DNA of 64,000 nucleotides from an uncultured Prevotella sp. (GTDB lineage Bacteria; Bacteroidota; Bacteroidia; Bacteroidales; Bacteroidaceae), in contig OMZV01000008.1 of the NCBI GenBank assembly GCA_900315635.1, positions 181,754 through 245,753 of the forward strand, read 5' to 3'. The first letter of the stretch is position 1. Every line of letters starts with the position of its first letter. The notes under the pieces are model-generated. The model was not told where the DNA came from. It worked only from the letters and a program-made list of their open reading frames with translations, and did no database searches. Below, one piece after another: positions 1-8,671 of this stretch. Made by a program: the position numbers and the translations under genes.

Positions 1-1683
1 ATCAACCTTGGCGTCCTCAACCTTACGGTACGGAGTAACGATGAATCCAAGGTCATTGATCTTAGCATACAAGCAGAGAGACGAGATAAGTCCGATGTTA
101 GGACCCTCAGGTGACTCAATAGGACACAGACGACCATAGTGTGTATAGTGAACGTCACGAACTTCGAATCCGGCACGCTCACGAGACAGACCACCAGGAC
201 CAAGTGCTGACAAACGGCGCTTGTGTGTAACCTCAGCCAGAGGGTTGGTCTGATCCATGAACTGACTCAGAGGGTTAGTTCCGAAGAAACTGTTAATAAC
301 GCTTGAAATAGTCTTAGCGTTAATAAGGTCAGTTGGCTGGAACACCTCATTGTCGCGTACGTTCATACGCTCACGAATTGTACGAGCCATACGGGCAAGA
401 CCAATAGAGAACTGGTTGCTCAACTGCTCGCCTACTGTACGTACACGACGGTTTGACAGGTGGTCAATATCATCAACCGTAGCGTTGGAGTTGACCAGCT
501 GAATCAAATATTTGATAATCTCGATAATATCTTCCTTAGTAAGGACACGGGTGTCCATGCTAATATCGAGACCTAACTTCTTGTTGATACGATAACGTCC
601 AACCTCACCAAGGTCATAACGCTTGTCCGAGAAGAACAAGTTCTGGAATACCTCACGAGCACTTGCATCATCGGCAGGGTCAGCATTACGAAGCTGACGA
701 TAGATGTAAAGCACAGCCTCTTTCTCAGAGTGGCTCGGATCCTTGGCAAGAGTATTGAAAATAATGGCGTACTTGTTAGCAGCCTCTTCATCCTTATGTA
801 CAAGAATAGAAGTAGCACCACTATCGATAATATCATCAATGTTGTCCTTGGTGATTTCTGTCTCACGCTCAACGACAACCTCGTTACGCTCAATTGAAAC
901 AACCTCACCGGTATCCTCATCAACGAAGTCCTCGTTCCAAGTCTTCATCACATTACCAGCGAGCTTGCTACCAATAGCTTCCTTAAGGTTCTTCTTGTTT
1001 ACCTTAATCTCCTTACAAAGGTCAAAGATCTGAAGAATATCCTTATCACTCTCGAAGCCGATGGCACGGAGCAATGTTGTTACAGGCAACTTCTTCTTAC
1101 GGTCGATGTAAGCGTACATGACATTGTTAATGTCGGTAGCGAACTCAATCCATGAACCTTTGAACGGAATGATACGAGCACTGTAAAGAACAGTACCGTT
1201 AGCATGAACTCCCTGACCGAAGAATACGCCTGGAGAACGGTGCAACTGAGAAACAACTACACGCTCAGCGCCATTGATTACGAAGGTTCCGTTCTTGGTC
1301 ATATACGGTATTGTACCGAGGAAAACATCCTGAATGAAGGTACCAAAATCTTCATGATCCGGGTCAGTACAATAGAGCTTCATCTTAGCCTTCAATGGAA
1401 CACTATAGGTCAGACCACGCTCAAGACACTCGTCGATGGAGTAACGCGGCGGGTCGATATAATAGTCAAGGAACTCGAGAACGAAATTGTTTCGTGTATC
1501 AGTAATAGGGAAATTCTCAGAGAACACCTTATACAGACCATCATTCTTTCGTTCCTCAGGAGGAGTGTCCAACTGAAGGAAATCGCGGAAAGACTTCAAC
1601 TGCACGTCAAGGAAATCCGGATATGGGTACGGATTCTTCACGCTTGCGAAGTTAATTCGTTCGTTATTTGTCTTTGTTGCCAT
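1..1683 (-). CDS. rpoB: RNA polymerase subunit beta (partial, N-terminal 561 codons)
   Basis: Catalytic beta subunit of RNA polymerase. The reading frame starts at an ATG at 1683 and runs without a stop off the left edge, so only the N-terminal part is present. The translation opens [14 protein letters not shown] and contains the family blocks [18 protein letters not shown] and [13 protein letters not shown]. The rifampicin-binding region reads [16 protein letters not shown] followed by [14 protein letters not shown]. The Asp, His and Ser positions most often mutated in resistant strains are wild type. It is the last visible gene of the tuf-secE-nusG-rplKAJL-rpoB unit and lies behind a hairpin with a U-run at 1766-1802. 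Confidence 0.97.
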   Translation of the reverse strand, partial: MATKTNNERINFASVKNPYPYPDFLDVQLKSFRDFLQLDTPPEERKNDGLYKVFSENFPITDTRNNFVLEFLDYYIDPPRYSIDECLERGLTYSVPLKAKMKLYCTDPDHEDFGTFIQDVFLGTIPYMTKNGTFVINGAERVVVSQLHRSPGVFFGQGVHANGTVLYSARIIPFKGSWIEFATDINNVMYAYIDRKKKLPVTTLLRAIGFESDKDILQIFDLCKEIKVNKKNLKEAIGSKLAGNVMKTWNEDFVDEDTGEVVSIERNEVVVERETEITKDNIDDIIDSGATSILVHKDEEAANKYAIIFNTLAKDPSHSEKEAVLYIYRQLRNADPADDASAREVFQNLFFSDKRYDLGEVGRYRINKKLGLDISMDTRVLTKEDIIEIIKYLIQLVNSNATVDDIDHLSNRRVRTVGEQLSNQFSIGLARMARTIRERMNVRDNEVFQPTDLINAKTISSVINSFFGTNPLSQFMDQTNPLAEVTHKRRLSALGPGGLSRERAGFEVRDVHYTHYGRLCPIESPEGPNIGLISSLCLYAKINDLGFIVTPYRKVEDAKVD

Positions 1684-1748
1684 TTATAAAGTTTTACTAT
1701 TGGATTTTCTATAGGAATGGATTTTCAGCACAGAGGCTGTAAAGAACA

Positions 1749-1802
1749 TAGTGTCAAAAGACACTAAAAGGCTGGGACTCACCTACTTGGCAAATCCCAA
1801 CC
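1749..1802 (-). terminator. rplL-rpoB attenuator-like hairpins
   Basis: In the transcript leaving rplL, the arms GGTTGGGA and TCCCAGCC (1795-1802 and 1770-1777) can pair and are followed by four U. Immediately after is a second perfect hairpin, TAGTGTC-TTTT-GACACTA (1749-1766). The position between rplL and rpoB matches the partial terminator known in E. coli, which lowers rpoB output relative to ribosomal proteins. The short U-run suggests attenuation rather than full termination. Confidence 0.6.
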
Positions 1803-1869
1803 GAATTATAGTTTTCAAGCAGTCCGACAGCAAATATCAAACTGCCGAACAGCGTCATAAAGAGTCAGA

Positions 1870-2247
1870 TTACTTAAGGGTAACCTTAGCGCCCTCAGCC
1901 TCGATAGCCTTCTTCAGGTTCTCAGCCTCTTCCTTAGACATACCCTCCTTGATGATAGAAGGTGCCTTGTCAACGAGATCCTTAGCTTCCTTCAGGCCGA
2001 GACCGCAAGCTTCCTTGACAGCCTTAACAACCTTCAGCTTAGCTGCACCAACCTCAGTGAGCTCAACATCGAACTCAGTCTTCTCCTCAGCTGCTGGAGC
2101 TGCGCCACCAGCAGCAGGACCTGCAACAGCAACAGCTGCAGCAGCCGGCTCAATTCCGTACTCGTCCTTCAGGACCTGTGCCAACTCATTAACTTCCTTA
2201 ACAGTAAGATTTACTAACTCTTCTGCAATAGCTTTTACGTCTGCCAT
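1870..2247 (-). CDS. rplL: 50S ribosomal protein L7/L12
   Basis: The 125-aa stalk protein of the large subunit recruits translation GTPases. The N-terminal dimerisation helix ([20 protein letters not shown]) is followed by a flexible Ala/Gly/Pro hinge at about residues 35-53. The C-terminal factor-binding domain is typical ([20 protein letters not shown], then [10 protein letters not shown]). Length is normal for the family. It lies 101 bp downstream of rplJ; L10 and L12 form one complex and are usually made from the same message. The 186-bp gap to rpoB holds the attenuator-like hairpins. Confidence 0.98.
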   Translation of the reverse strand: MADVKAIAEELVNLTVKEVNELAQVLKDEYGIEPAAAAVAVAGPAAGGAAPAAEEKTEFDVELTEVGAAKLKVVKAVKEACGLGLKEAKDLVDKAPSIIKEGMSKEEAENLKKAIEAEGAKVTLK

Positions 2248-2348
2248 TTTATTCTTAAATTTTATTTATTCGTTTATTGTTAATTATCTGTAACCTTATA
2301 GATAATAGATAAAAGGAACCTAAATTTAAATCTTTTATCAATACCCTA

Positions 2349-2867
2349 TTATTCTGGACGCTCGCCTAAGGTCTTAAGCACACCGTGAATAGTGTTTGCG
2401 CCAGACTGCAGAGCAGAAACAACGTTCTTTGCAGGCGACTGCAGCAGAGCCACAACGTCGGCAATAAGTTCGTTCTTGCTCTTGAGAGCTGCGAGTTCCT
2501 CGAGCTTATCAGCACCGATGAAAATAGACTCCTCAGCGTAAGCAGCCTTCAAAGCTGGAATACCCTGCTTAGTATAGTCCTTCAGGAGCTTAGCAGGCTT
2601 GTTTGCAACCTGAGTTAACAGGACTGCAGTGTTGCCCTTGAGGCTCTCGTATAATGGTTCGTAGTCAACCTCAGCTGCATCAAGTGCCTTGCGGAGAAGC
2701 TTGTTCTTCACAACGATCATCTTGATTTCGCTCTTAAAGCACTTACGACGAAGAGCACTAGTAGCAGCAGCATCGAGACCGGTAACGTCTACCAGATAGA
2801 AATGCGGAAACTCCTTGAGTTTCTCTCCGAGTTCAGCTATAATAGTATCTTTTACTTCTTTCTTCAT
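2349..2867 (-). CDS. rplJ: 50S ribosomal protein L10
   Basis: A 172-aa protein that anchors L12 dimers to the ribosome. The N-terminal rRNA-binding domain contains FYLVDVTGLDAAATSALRRK and VVKNKLLRKAL, followed by the GNTAVLLT segment typical of L10. The C-terminal helix that binds L12 covers roughly residues 135-165. It lies 20 bp after rplA and 101 bp before rplL. In many bacteria L10-L12 represses its own leader. No clear leader structure was recognised in this short rplA-rplJ gap. Confidence 0.97.
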   Translation of the reverse strand: MKKEVKDTIIAELGEKLKEFPHFYLVDVTGLDAAATSALRRKCFKSEIKMIVVKNKLLRKALDAAEVDYEPLYESLKGNTAVLLTQVANKPAKLLKDYTKQGIPALKAAYAEESIFIGADKLEELAALKSKNELIADVVALLQSPAKNVVSALQSGANTIHGVLKTLGERPE

Positions 2868-2887
2868 CTTTACTAAAAATTTTAGAG

Positions 2888-3583
2888 TTATGCGTCAATG
2901 GATTTAGGATCGATCTTGATACCCTTACTCATTGTACTTGAAATAAAGATACTCTTAATATATGTGCCCTTGGCAGCAGCCGGCTTCAAGCGGACGATAG
3001 TAGCAAGGAACTCCTTAGCGTTGCCATAGATCTGATCAGCGGTCATGCTAACCTTACCGATAGAAGTATGAATAATACCAGCCTTGTCGACCTTGAAATC
3101 TATCTTACCCTGCTTGACTTCCTTAACAGCCTTAGCAACGTCCATAGTTACAGTACCGCTCTTTGGGTTTGGCATCAATCCACGAGGACCGAGTACACGG
3201 CCTAAAGGACCGACCTTACCCATGCAAGACGGCATGGTGATGATGACATCAACATCTGTCCATCCACCCTTGATCTTTTCGATATATTCATCGAGACCAA
3301 CATAATCAGCACCAGCTGCCTTGGCAGCCTCTTCCTGATCAGGTGTGCAGAGGCAGAGTACGCGTGTGACCTTTCCAGTACCATTAGGCAGTGACACAAC
3401 GCCACGGACCATCTGGTTAGCCTTACGAGGATCTACGCCTAGACGTACATCAATGTCGAGAGATGCATCGAACTTGGTAGTGGTAATTTCCTTTACCAGA
3501 GCCGAAGCCTCTTTCAAAGTGTATGCCTTCCCTGCTTCAACCTTATCAGCTACTGATTTTTGATTTTTTGTCAGCTTACTCAT
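2888..3583 (-). CDS. rplA: 50S ribosomal protein L1
   Basis: A 231-aa protein of the L1 stalk, which helps move deacylated tRNA out of the E site and, in many bacteria, represses its own operon. Family landmarks are the N-terminal [15 protein letters not shown], the [17 protein letters not shown] block, [20 protein letters not shown] at about residues 120-139, and [20 protein letters not shown] at the end. Length is standard. The gene sits 21 bp downstream of rplK, as in most bacteria. Confidence 0.98.
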   Translation of the reverse strand: MSKLTKNQKSVADKVEAGKAYTLKEASALVKEITTTKFDASLDIDVRLGVDPRKANQMVRGVVSLPNGTGKVTRVLCLCTPDQEEAAKAAGADYVGLDEYIEKIKGGWTDVDVIITMPSCMGKVGPLGRVLGPRGLMPNPKSGTVTMDVAKAVKEVKQGKIDFKVDKAGIIHTSIGKVSMTADQIYGNAKEFLATIVRLKPAAAKGTYIKSIFISSTMSKGIKIDPKSIDA

Positions 3584-3604
3584 TTTCGAAATTGAAGTTT
3601 TAAA

Positions 3605-4045
3605 TTATTTACCAGGGAAGTCCCCTTTTACAGTAATACCCATGCTACGTGCAGTACCAGCAATCAGCTTCATAGCCGACTCCACGGTAAAGCAGTTCAA
3701 GTCAGCCATCTTGTCCTCGGCAATTGCCTTAACCTGATCCCAAGTTACACTTGCGACCTTGTTACGGTTAGGCTCACCAGAGCCCTTCTTCGCCTTAGAA
3801 GCCTCAAGGAGCTGTACAGCAGCTGGAGGAGTCTTGACGACAAAGCTGAAAGACTTGTCGGTATAGTAAGTTATTACGACTGGTAATATCTTACCTGCCT
3901 TATTCTGGGTGCGGGCGTTGAACTCCTTGCAGAATCCCATGATGTTAATACCCTTAGAACCCAGAGCCGGGCCTACTGGAGGGGAAGGATTTGCAGCGCC
4001 ACCTTTAATCTGTAATTTGATTAATCCAGCAACTTCTTTAGCCAA
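3605..4045 (-). CDS. rplK: 50S ribosomal protein L11
   Basis: 146-aa protein at the GTPase-associated centre. The conserved N-terminus is [M][18 protein letters not shown], with the proline-rich [19 protein letters not shown] following. To obtain it, translation must start at a TTG at 4045. The only in-frame ATG, at 4075, would add ten unusual residues ([10 protein letters not shown]). That ATG is 6 bp after the nusG stop and has a purine-rich GGAGGAG upstream, so a longer form cannot be excluded. Homology favours the TTG. The rest of the protein, including the C-terminal [16 protein letters not shown], is typical. Confidence 0.95.
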   Translation of the reverse strand: MAKEVAGLIKLQIKGGAANPSPPVGPALGSKGINIMGFCKEFNARTQNKAGKILPVVITYYTDKSFSFVVKTPPAAVQLLEASKAKKGSGEPNRNKVASVTWDQVKAIAEDKMADLNCFTVESAMKLIAGTARSMGITVKGDFPGK

Positions 4046-4081
4046 AAGTATGGAAGCCTCACGTATCCGTAACATTATACG

Positions 4082-4627
4082 TTACTCCTCCTTAGAGACT
4101 TGTCCGAAGTTCAACTCCAGCGGATTCTCACGACCGAATATCATCACCATAACCTTAACCTTGTGCTTCTCGGTATTAACCTCCTGGATAACACCATGAA
4201 AACCACTGAAAGGTCCGTCGCTAACCTTAACTGTCTCACCGACTGTGTAAGGTATTTCCTGAACCTCTTCAAGTTCAGACTCCTCAACATTGCCGAGAAG
4301 ACGATTAATGTCAGAATTACGAACGGGAGACGGATGATCAGTACCGCCGAGGAAGCCTAGCACGTTAGGCATGAATCGCAACACAGAAGCGATGTCGCCA
4401 CTCAAGTCGGCCTCAACAAGAACATAGCCAGGGAGACTTAATTTCTCCTTTACAACACGCTTTCCATTACGTACAGAAGCAGTTTTCTCAGTTGGCAAAA
4501 GCACCTGAGCGACATGCGCCTTCAGTTTTGGATTGTGACCCATTTCAGCCTCGATGTATTCTTTCACCTTAGCCTCTTTGCCACTAATAGCGCGGAGTAC
4601 GTACCATTTCATATTAGTATCAGCCAT
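4082..4627 (-). CDS. nusG: Transcription termination/antitermination factor NusG
   Basis: The 181-aa elongation factor binds RNA polymerase and links it to Rho or ribosomes. The NGN domain begins at [20 protein letters not shown] (from residue 7) and includes LLPTEKT and [11 protein letters not shown]. The C-terminal KOW domain contains [21 protein letters not shown] at about residues 128-148. Length is normal. It follows secE with a 14-bp gap and precedes rplK, the common order. The stop is 36 bp before the preferred rplK start. Confidence 0.98.
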   Translation of the reverse strand: MADTNMKWYVLRAISGKEAKVKEYIEAEMGHNPKLKAHVAQVLLPTEKTASVRNGKRVVKEKLSLPGYVLVEADLSGDIASVLRFMPNVLGFLGGTDHPSPVRNSDINRLLGNVEESELEEVQEIPYTVGETVKVSDGPFSGFHGVIQEVNTEKHKVKVMVMIFGRENPLELNFGQVSKEE

Positions 4628-4641
4628 AACTTCCTAACAGC

Positions 4642-4833
4642 TTAAACAGAGTAAACAAATGCCATAATATTCTTGAACACGATGTCCATTACCCAAACAA
4701 CGAGCGCAATGATAAGGGAAGCAGATAATACAACCATTGCACTATGGGTAAGTTCGGCACCTGTAGGCCAAGTAGTCTTATGGGCTAGTTCATCGTAGCA
4801 AGCCTTGCAATAATTTACGAACTTCTTAAACAT
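4642..4833 (-). CDS. secE: Preprotein translocase subunit SecE
   Basis: The 63-aa single-span SecE clamps SecY in the SecYEG channel. The start chosen is the ATG at 4833, giving MFKKFVNYCKACYDELAHKTTWPTG, the amphipathic helix with the conserved TWPT motif. A hydrophobic span follows at about residues 34-56. The open frame extends upstream to 4941, but that extension runs through the tRNA-Trp gene and is not protein. The gene lies between tRNA-Trp and nusG. Confidence 0.95.
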   Translation of the reverse strand: MFKKFVNYCKACYDELAHKTTWPTGAELTHSAMVVLSASLIIALVVWVMDIVFKNIMAFVYSV

Positions 4834-4849
4834 AATAACTTCTGTTGAG

Positions 4850-4922
4850 CACGGGTTGAAGGACTTGAACCCTCGACACCTGGTTTTGGAGACCAGTGCT
4901 CTACCAACTGAGCTAAACCCGT
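4850..4922 (-). tRNA. tRNA-Trp(CCA)
   Basis: A 73-nt cloverleaf. The acceptor stem is ACGGGTT/AACCCGT with discriminator G. The anticodon stem CTGGT/ACCAG encloses loop CTCCAAA, anticodon CCA. D and T arms (GTTCAAGTC) are normal. CCA is not encoded. It sits between tuf and secE in the same transcript, a common Bacteroidetes arrangement. Confidence 0.97.
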
Positions 4923-4978
4923 AGATAAGTCTCCGCTCCACAAGAAGCGGAGACTATACTATATTGCAATCTTACTGA

Positions 4979-6199
4979 TTACTTCTTCTCGTTCTGCCAG
5001 CCCTCTGGGAGATCCTCAAGGATCTTTGTGATCTGACCAGAACCGACTGTACGACCACCCTCACGGATAGCGAAACGCAGACCCTCGTTCAGAGCAACCT
5101 TGTAGATAAGGTTGACCTCGATCTCAACGTTATCACCTGGCATTACCATCTCAACTCCCTCTGGAAGCTTGATTTCACCGGTGCAGTCCATTGTACGGAG
5201 GTAGAACTGTGGACGATACTTGTTACCGAATGGAGTGTGACGACCACCCTCTTCCTTCTTCAGCACATAGATAGATGCCTTAAAGTGATCATGCGGTGTG
5301 ATAGCACCCGGGTGTACGACAACCATACCACGCTTAACCTCGTCCTTATCGATACCACGGAGGAGCAGACCTACGTTATCACCTGCCTCACCCTCGGGGA
5401 GAGTCTTACGGAACATCTCAACACCAGTGATGACAGACTTCTTATTCTCACCAAGACCAAGGAGCTGAACCTCATCACCGATCTTACACTTACCGGTCTC
5501 AATACGACCTGTAGCAACTGTACCACGACCTGTGATAGAGAATACATCCTCAACTGGCATAAGGAATGGCTTATCAACCTCACGAACTGGCTCCTGAATC
5601 CACTCATCGACAGTGTCCATAAGCTTCTTAACAGAGTCAACCCACTTTGGAACGCCGTTCAGAGCACCGAGTGCAGAACCGCGGATGATAGGAGTATCCT
5701 CCTCATATCCGTACTGCTCGAGAAGCTCACGGACTTCCATTTCAACGAGCTCAAGCATTTCCTCATCGTCAACCATATCGCACTTGTTCAGGAAGACAAC
5801 GATACGAGGTACATTTACCTGACGAGCGAGCAGAACGTGCTCACGTGTCTGAGGCATAGGACCATCAGTTGCAGCAACAACGAGGATAGCACCGTCCATC
5901 TGAGCGGCACCTGTTACCATGTTCTTGACATAGTCAGCGTGACCCGGGCAGTCGACGTGAGCGTAGTGGCGCTTCTTTGTCTCATACTCAATGTGTGCGG
6001 TGTTGATGGTGATACCACGCTCCTTCTCCTCAGGTGCGTTATCGATCTCATCGAAAGACTTAACATCCTCAGATGTGCCGAGCTCATCATGCAGAACCTT
6101 AGAGATAGCTGCAGTCAGGGTAGTCTTACCATGGTCGACGTGACCAATAGTACCAATGTTTACGTGCGGTTTGGTGCGCACGAATTCTTCTTTAGCCAT
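4979..6199 (-). CDS. tuf: Elongation factor Tu
   Basis: A 406-aa GTPase that delivers aminoacyl-tRNA to the ribosome. G1 is GHVDHGKT (residues 19-26), the switch I region carries [14 protein letters not shown]3 is DCPGH and G4 is NKCD. Domain 2 holds [13 protein letters not shown] and domain 3 [16 protein letters not shown]. The C-terminus does not stop after the usual GSGQITKIL. It continues [12 protein letters not shown], about 12 residues longer than the E. coli protein. It is flanked by tRNA-Thr(GGT) upstream and tRNA-Trp downstream, and tRNA processing probably frees the mRNA ends. Confidence 0.98.
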   Translation of the reverse strand: MAKEEFVRTKPHVNIGTIGHVDHGKTTLTAAISKVLHDELGTSEDVKSFDEIDNAPEEKERGITINTAHIEYETKKRHYAHVDCPGHADYVKNMVTGAAQMDGAILVVAATDGPMPQTREHVLLARQVNVPRIVVFLNKCDMVDDEEMLELVEMEVRELLEQYGYEEDTPIIRGSALGALNGVPKWVDSVKKLMDTVDEWIQEPVREVDKPFLMPVEDVFSITGRGTVATGRIETGKCKIGDEVQLLGLGENKKSVITGVEMFRKTLPEGEAGDNVGLLLRGIDKDEVKRGMVVVHPGAITPHDHFKASIYVLKKEEGGRHTPFGNKYRPQFYLRTMDCTGEIKLPEGVEMVMPGDNVEIEVNLIYKVALNEGLRFAIREGGRTVGSGQITKILEDLPEGWQNEKK

Positions 6200-6276
6200 A
6201 GCTTTCTTTTTATTTTAAATTTTAAAAAATAATCTGTGCTTTGTTTCTGCTTCACTCACACAAGACAAAAAAGTGA

Positions 6277-6347
<71 letters not shown>

Positions 6348-6358
6348 AAAACTTTTAG

Positions 6359-6431
6359 AGCGGAAAACGGGGCTCAAACCCGCGACCCCCAGCTTGGAAG
6401 GCTAGTGCTCTATCAACTGAGCTATTTCCGC
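6359..6431 (-). tRNA. tRNA-Gly(TCC)
   Basis: A 73-nt cloverleaf with acceptor GCGGAAA/TTTCCGC and discriminator T. Anticodon stem CTAGC/GCTGG encloses loop CTTCCAA, anticodon TCC. It lies 11 bp upstream of tRNA-Thr(GGT) in the transcript. Confidence 0.96.
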
Positions 6432-6481
6432 AAATGCATTCTCCGAAGAGAATGACGGGCATCTTCCTGGGAAGATACTTG

Positions 6482-6563
6482 TGGGTGGTGATGGATTCGA
6501 ACCACCGAAGCTAGAAGCAGCAGATTTACAGTCTGCCCCATTTGGCCACTCTGGAAACCACCC
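6482..6563 (-). tRNA. tRNA-Tyr(GTA)
   Basis: An 82-nt class II tRNA with a long variable arm. Acceptor is GGGTGGT/ACCACCC, anticodon stem GCAGA/TCTGC, loop CTGTAAA and anticodon GTA. T loop is TTCGAAT. Second tRNA of the cluster. Confidence 0.97.
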
Positions 6564-6640
6564 TAATGAATTTAGAATTATGAATTAAAAGTGAAGAATT
6601 AATTTCTCATTCTTAATTTTTAATCTTTCATTCATCTTTG

Positions 6641-6714
6641 AGCCTCTTGTCGGATTCGAACCAACGACCCCGAGATTACAAATCACGTGCTCTGGCCAAC
6701 TGAGCTAAAGAGGC
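6641..6714 (-). tRNA. tRNA-Thr(TGT)
   Basis: A 74-nt cloverleaf with acceptor GCCTCTT/AAGAGGC and discriminator T. The anticodon loop TTTGTAA gives anticodon TGT. The anticodon stem CGTGA/TCTCG carries a T-T mismatch at its middle pair. First tRNA after the operon promoter. Confidence 0.95.
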
Positions 6715-6769
6715 GATATTTGCAGCCGCTTGCGCCCGATGAACGAACGTCGTTTGCGGTAAGCGGCTG

Positions 6770-6800
6770 CAAAGATAGACATTATTTTTGATTCACCCAA
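6770..6800 (-). promoter_or_regulatory. Promoter of the tRNA-tuf-secE-nusG-rpl-rpoB operon
   Basis: On the minus strand a -33 TTG (6800-6798) is separated by 20 nt from the -7 box TATCTTTG (6777-6770), matching the Bacteroidetes consensus. Transcription would begin roughly 50 nt before tRNA-Thr(TGT). A 10-bp inverted repeat, GCAGCCGCTT/AAGCGGCTGC (6722-6731 and 6761-6770), spans the start region and abuts the -7 box. Confidence 0.75.
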
Positions 6801-6817
6801 ATTTTTGGGCATTTTTT

Positions 6818-7117
6818 TTAATGTTTGCGAAGTTTTTCCTTGAACTTGGTGAGTTGAACCTTCATTGCGTCCAGACACAAGTCCACTCCTTCCTCGAAAG
6901 AGTCGGCTGTTTTCTCCACGTGGAGAGTGTTGCCGGGAACGACGACGTTGAGACTGGTTGTCTTATTAAGAGCCGTAGCAGGTTTCTCTACCTTTAATTG
7001 CACCTCTACTTTCTGAATGTCCTCGAAGGACTTTTCAAGTTTTGCGACTTTCTTGTTAATAAACGCTTGTAGCTTCTCGGTAGCATCGAAGTGGATCGAC
7101 TGAATTTTAATTTCCAT
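6818..7117 (-). CDS. hpf: Ribosome hibernation-promoting factor, short HPF/RaiA family
   Basis: A 99-aa protein that binds the 30S decoding site and inactivates ribosomes in slow growth. The start MEIKIQSIHFDATEKLQAFINKK is typical of the S30AE domain, followed by a charged beta strand VEVQLKVEKP and a Lys-rich C-terminal helix (LTKFKEKLRKH). It lacks the long-HPF dimerisation tail. It lies 32 bp downstream of the tyrosine recombinase gene and is likely co-transcribed with it and rpsU. Confidence 0.92.
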   Translation of the reverse strand: MEIKIQSIHFDATEKLQAFINKKVAKLEKSFEDIQKVEVQLKVEKPATALNKTTSLNVVVPGNTLHVEKTADSFEEGVDLCLDAMKVQLTKFKEKLRKH

Positions 7118-7149
7118 AGTTACCTCCAGTTTTTAAAGGTTTATAAGGT

Positions 7150-8028
7150 TTATGCCCTTGGGTGGGCAGATTGATATTCCTTTTTAAGCTGTTCGAATGT
7201 GGTATGGGTGTAAATCTCCGTTGTTGCTATGCTGGCGTGTCCGAGCAGTCGGCTTACGCTTTCCAGTCCGGCGCGGTTGTTCAGCATTGCTGTGGCGAAG
7301 GTGTGACGAAGTACATGCGGCGAGCGTTTCTTCATTGTCGTAACAAGAGAAAGCTTATCCTCAACGATTTTCCTCACCTGCGGGTTGCTTATCCGCCGTC
7401 CCTTTGGATTGAGGAACAATCCGTCTTCTAGCCTTGTCACCTCTTTGTCGCGCACATCCATGTATTTTCTCAGTGCGTTCTCGAGTTCCTCGCCGAAGGG
7501 GATGATTCGTTGCTTATTTCGCTTGCCGGTAACCTTGAGCTCGTGATTGATGAAATTCACATCACCGTCATTGAGTCCCGTCAGTTCCGACAATCGGATG
7601 CCTGTTTCGTAGAACGTAATTATTAATGTACGTGCGAGGACATCCTTGTAGTCGTCTTTCCACATTCTAGGATCCAGCAGCCTGTCCATTTCCTTCTCCC
7701 TAAGGAAGTAAGGCAGCGGCTTGTCGGCTTTTGGTCCTTTTACCAGATGAGCCGGGTCTCGTGAAACGAGCTTGTGACTTAATGCGAAGCGGTACAATGA
7801 GCGCAGCGCGCTAAGTCTCCGGTTGACCGACCTTGCAGAGTTTCCTCTGTCCATCATACTTTCCATCCAGTCGCGGATAACATCAGTATCGACAGTCTGC
7901 CAAGTGAGATGACCTTCAAGATTTTCGAAGAACTGTCCGAATTCCACCAAGTCGGCCTCGTAGCTTTCAATGGTACGCGGCGAGTAGTTTCGCTCGAACT
8001 TCAAGTAGTCCAAAAATTCTTTTATCAT
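7150..8028 (-). CDS. xerC: XerC/XerD-type tyrosine recombinase
   Basis: The 292-aa site-specific recombinase probably resolves chromosome dimers at dif. The N-terminal SAM-like core-binding domain covers residues 1-85 and the catalytic domain about 105-285. All catalytic residues are present: Arg145 (GIRLSEL), Lys169 (TGKRNKQR), His238 and Arg241 (HVLRHTF), His264 (LLGHAS) and nucleophile Tyr273 (IYTHT). Length and position in a housekeeping rpsU-xerC-hpf unit argue against a mobile integrase. Sequence alone does not separate XerC from XerD reliably; the symbol is the commoner choice. Confidence 0.9.
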   Translation of the reverse strand: MIKEFLDYLKFERNYSPRTIESYEADLVEFGQFFENLEGHLTWQTVDTDVIRDWMESMMDRGNSARSVNRRLSALRSLYRFALSHKLVSRDPAHLVKGPKADKPLPYFLREKEMDRLLDPRMWKDDYKDVLARTLIITFYETGIRLSELTGLNDGDVNFINHELKVTGKRNKQRIIPFGEELENALRKYMDVRDKEVTRLEDGLFLNPKGRRISNPQVRKIVEDKLSLVTTMKKRSPHVLRHTFATAMLNNRAGLESVSRLLGHASIATTEIYTHTTFEQLKKEYQSAHPRA

Positions 8029-8108
8029 CGGTCAAACACCTCTCATCAGTATTTCGAGAGCGAATTTACGGAATAAAATTCAAACTACCAAATTTTTGGG
8101 GAGATTTT

Positions 8109-8300
8109 TTACTCCTCAGCGTCACGAAGCTTCTGGACGTAGATGGCGTGCTCCATCTTGAGACGCTTCTTCACAGAAGGCTTCTCATACTGCTGGCGAG
8201 CGCGAAGCTCACGTACGACACCTGTGCGTTCAAACTTTCTCTTGAACTTCTTGAGAGCTCTTTCGATGTTCTCACCGTTCTTTACTGGTACAATAATCAT
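8109..8300 (-). CDS. rpsU: 30S ribosomal protein S21
   Basis: A 63-aa basic protein of the small-subunit platform. MIIVPVKNGENIERALKKFKRKFE and the Arg/Lys-rich KPSVKKRLKMEHAI are typical of Bacteroidetes S21. It is the first gene of the rpsU-xerC-hpf group, with 80 bp before xerC, and has a consensus promoter about 70 bp upstream. Confidence 0.96.
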   Translation of the reverse strand: MIIVPVKNGENIERALKKFKRKFERTGVVRELRARQQYEKPSVKKRLKMEHAIYVQKLRDAEE

Positions 8301-8369
8301 TCTTTTTGTTTTTGATATTTAATGAGTTAAACTATTGCTCATCATGGGGTTGCCCACAATAAGCGGGTG

Positions 8370-8400
8370 CAAAATTACATCATTATTATGACATGAGCAA
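8370..8400 (-). promoter_or_regulatory. rpsU promoter
   Basis: On the minus strand TTG (8400-8398), 20 nt, TAATTTTG (8377-8370): an excellent match to the Bacteroidetes consensus. The rest of the 371-bp rpsU-mdh gap is AT-rich, with only the weaker mdh promoter recognised. Confidence 0.75.
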
Positions 8401-8613
8401 ACTTTTAGCCCAACTTTTTTATTTAGACGTTATTTTTGTATATCATTGAATGATAAACAGTTCGTCTTATAATGTTCGAGCGGAGCACAATTCATATACA
8501 TTATTTATATAGTCACCAATCCAATTGTAACATACACTTTGCAATCATTCAGCGTTTTAGTTTTTATAACTTATTTAATATGATATTAATGTGAAATGTA
8601 CGCGTTTTTTTCT

Positions 8614-8621
8614 TACCTTTG
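8614..8621 (+). promoter_or_regulatory. Probable mdh -7 box
   Basis: TACCTTTG matches the TAnnTTTG consensus and lies 50 bp before the mdh ATG. No good -33 TTG is found at the expected distance; the sequence there is TGTG. Confidence 0.5.
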
Positions 8622-8671
8622 CGGGTGCAAAAATGATTGAATACTAACATATTAAAATACAATCAGAAGTT

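Noticed and set aside
240-300. Rifampicin-resistance changes in rpoB
   Set aside because: The visible binding region has the wild-type Asp, His and Ser residues.
1751-2293. A 180-codon plus-strand frame opposite rplL
   Set aside because: It covers the rplL-rpoB gap and rplL in reverse. It is Ala/Ser-rich because of the Ala-rich hinge of L12, so it is not a gene.
4834-4941. N-terminal extension of the secE frame
   Set aside because: It runs through the complete tRNA-Trp gene; the conserved SecE N-terminus begins at the ATG at 4833.
5237-6232. A 331-codon open frame on the plus strand opposite tuf
   Set aside because: It is the mirror of a highly conserved gene with biased codon use. The translation has no recognisable domain, and tuf is certain on the other strand.
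7150-8028. Tyrosine recombinase as a sign of an integrated mobile element
   Set aside because: The size, residue pattern and position between rpsU and hpf fit a housekeeping Xer protein; no attachment repeats or phage genes are nearby.
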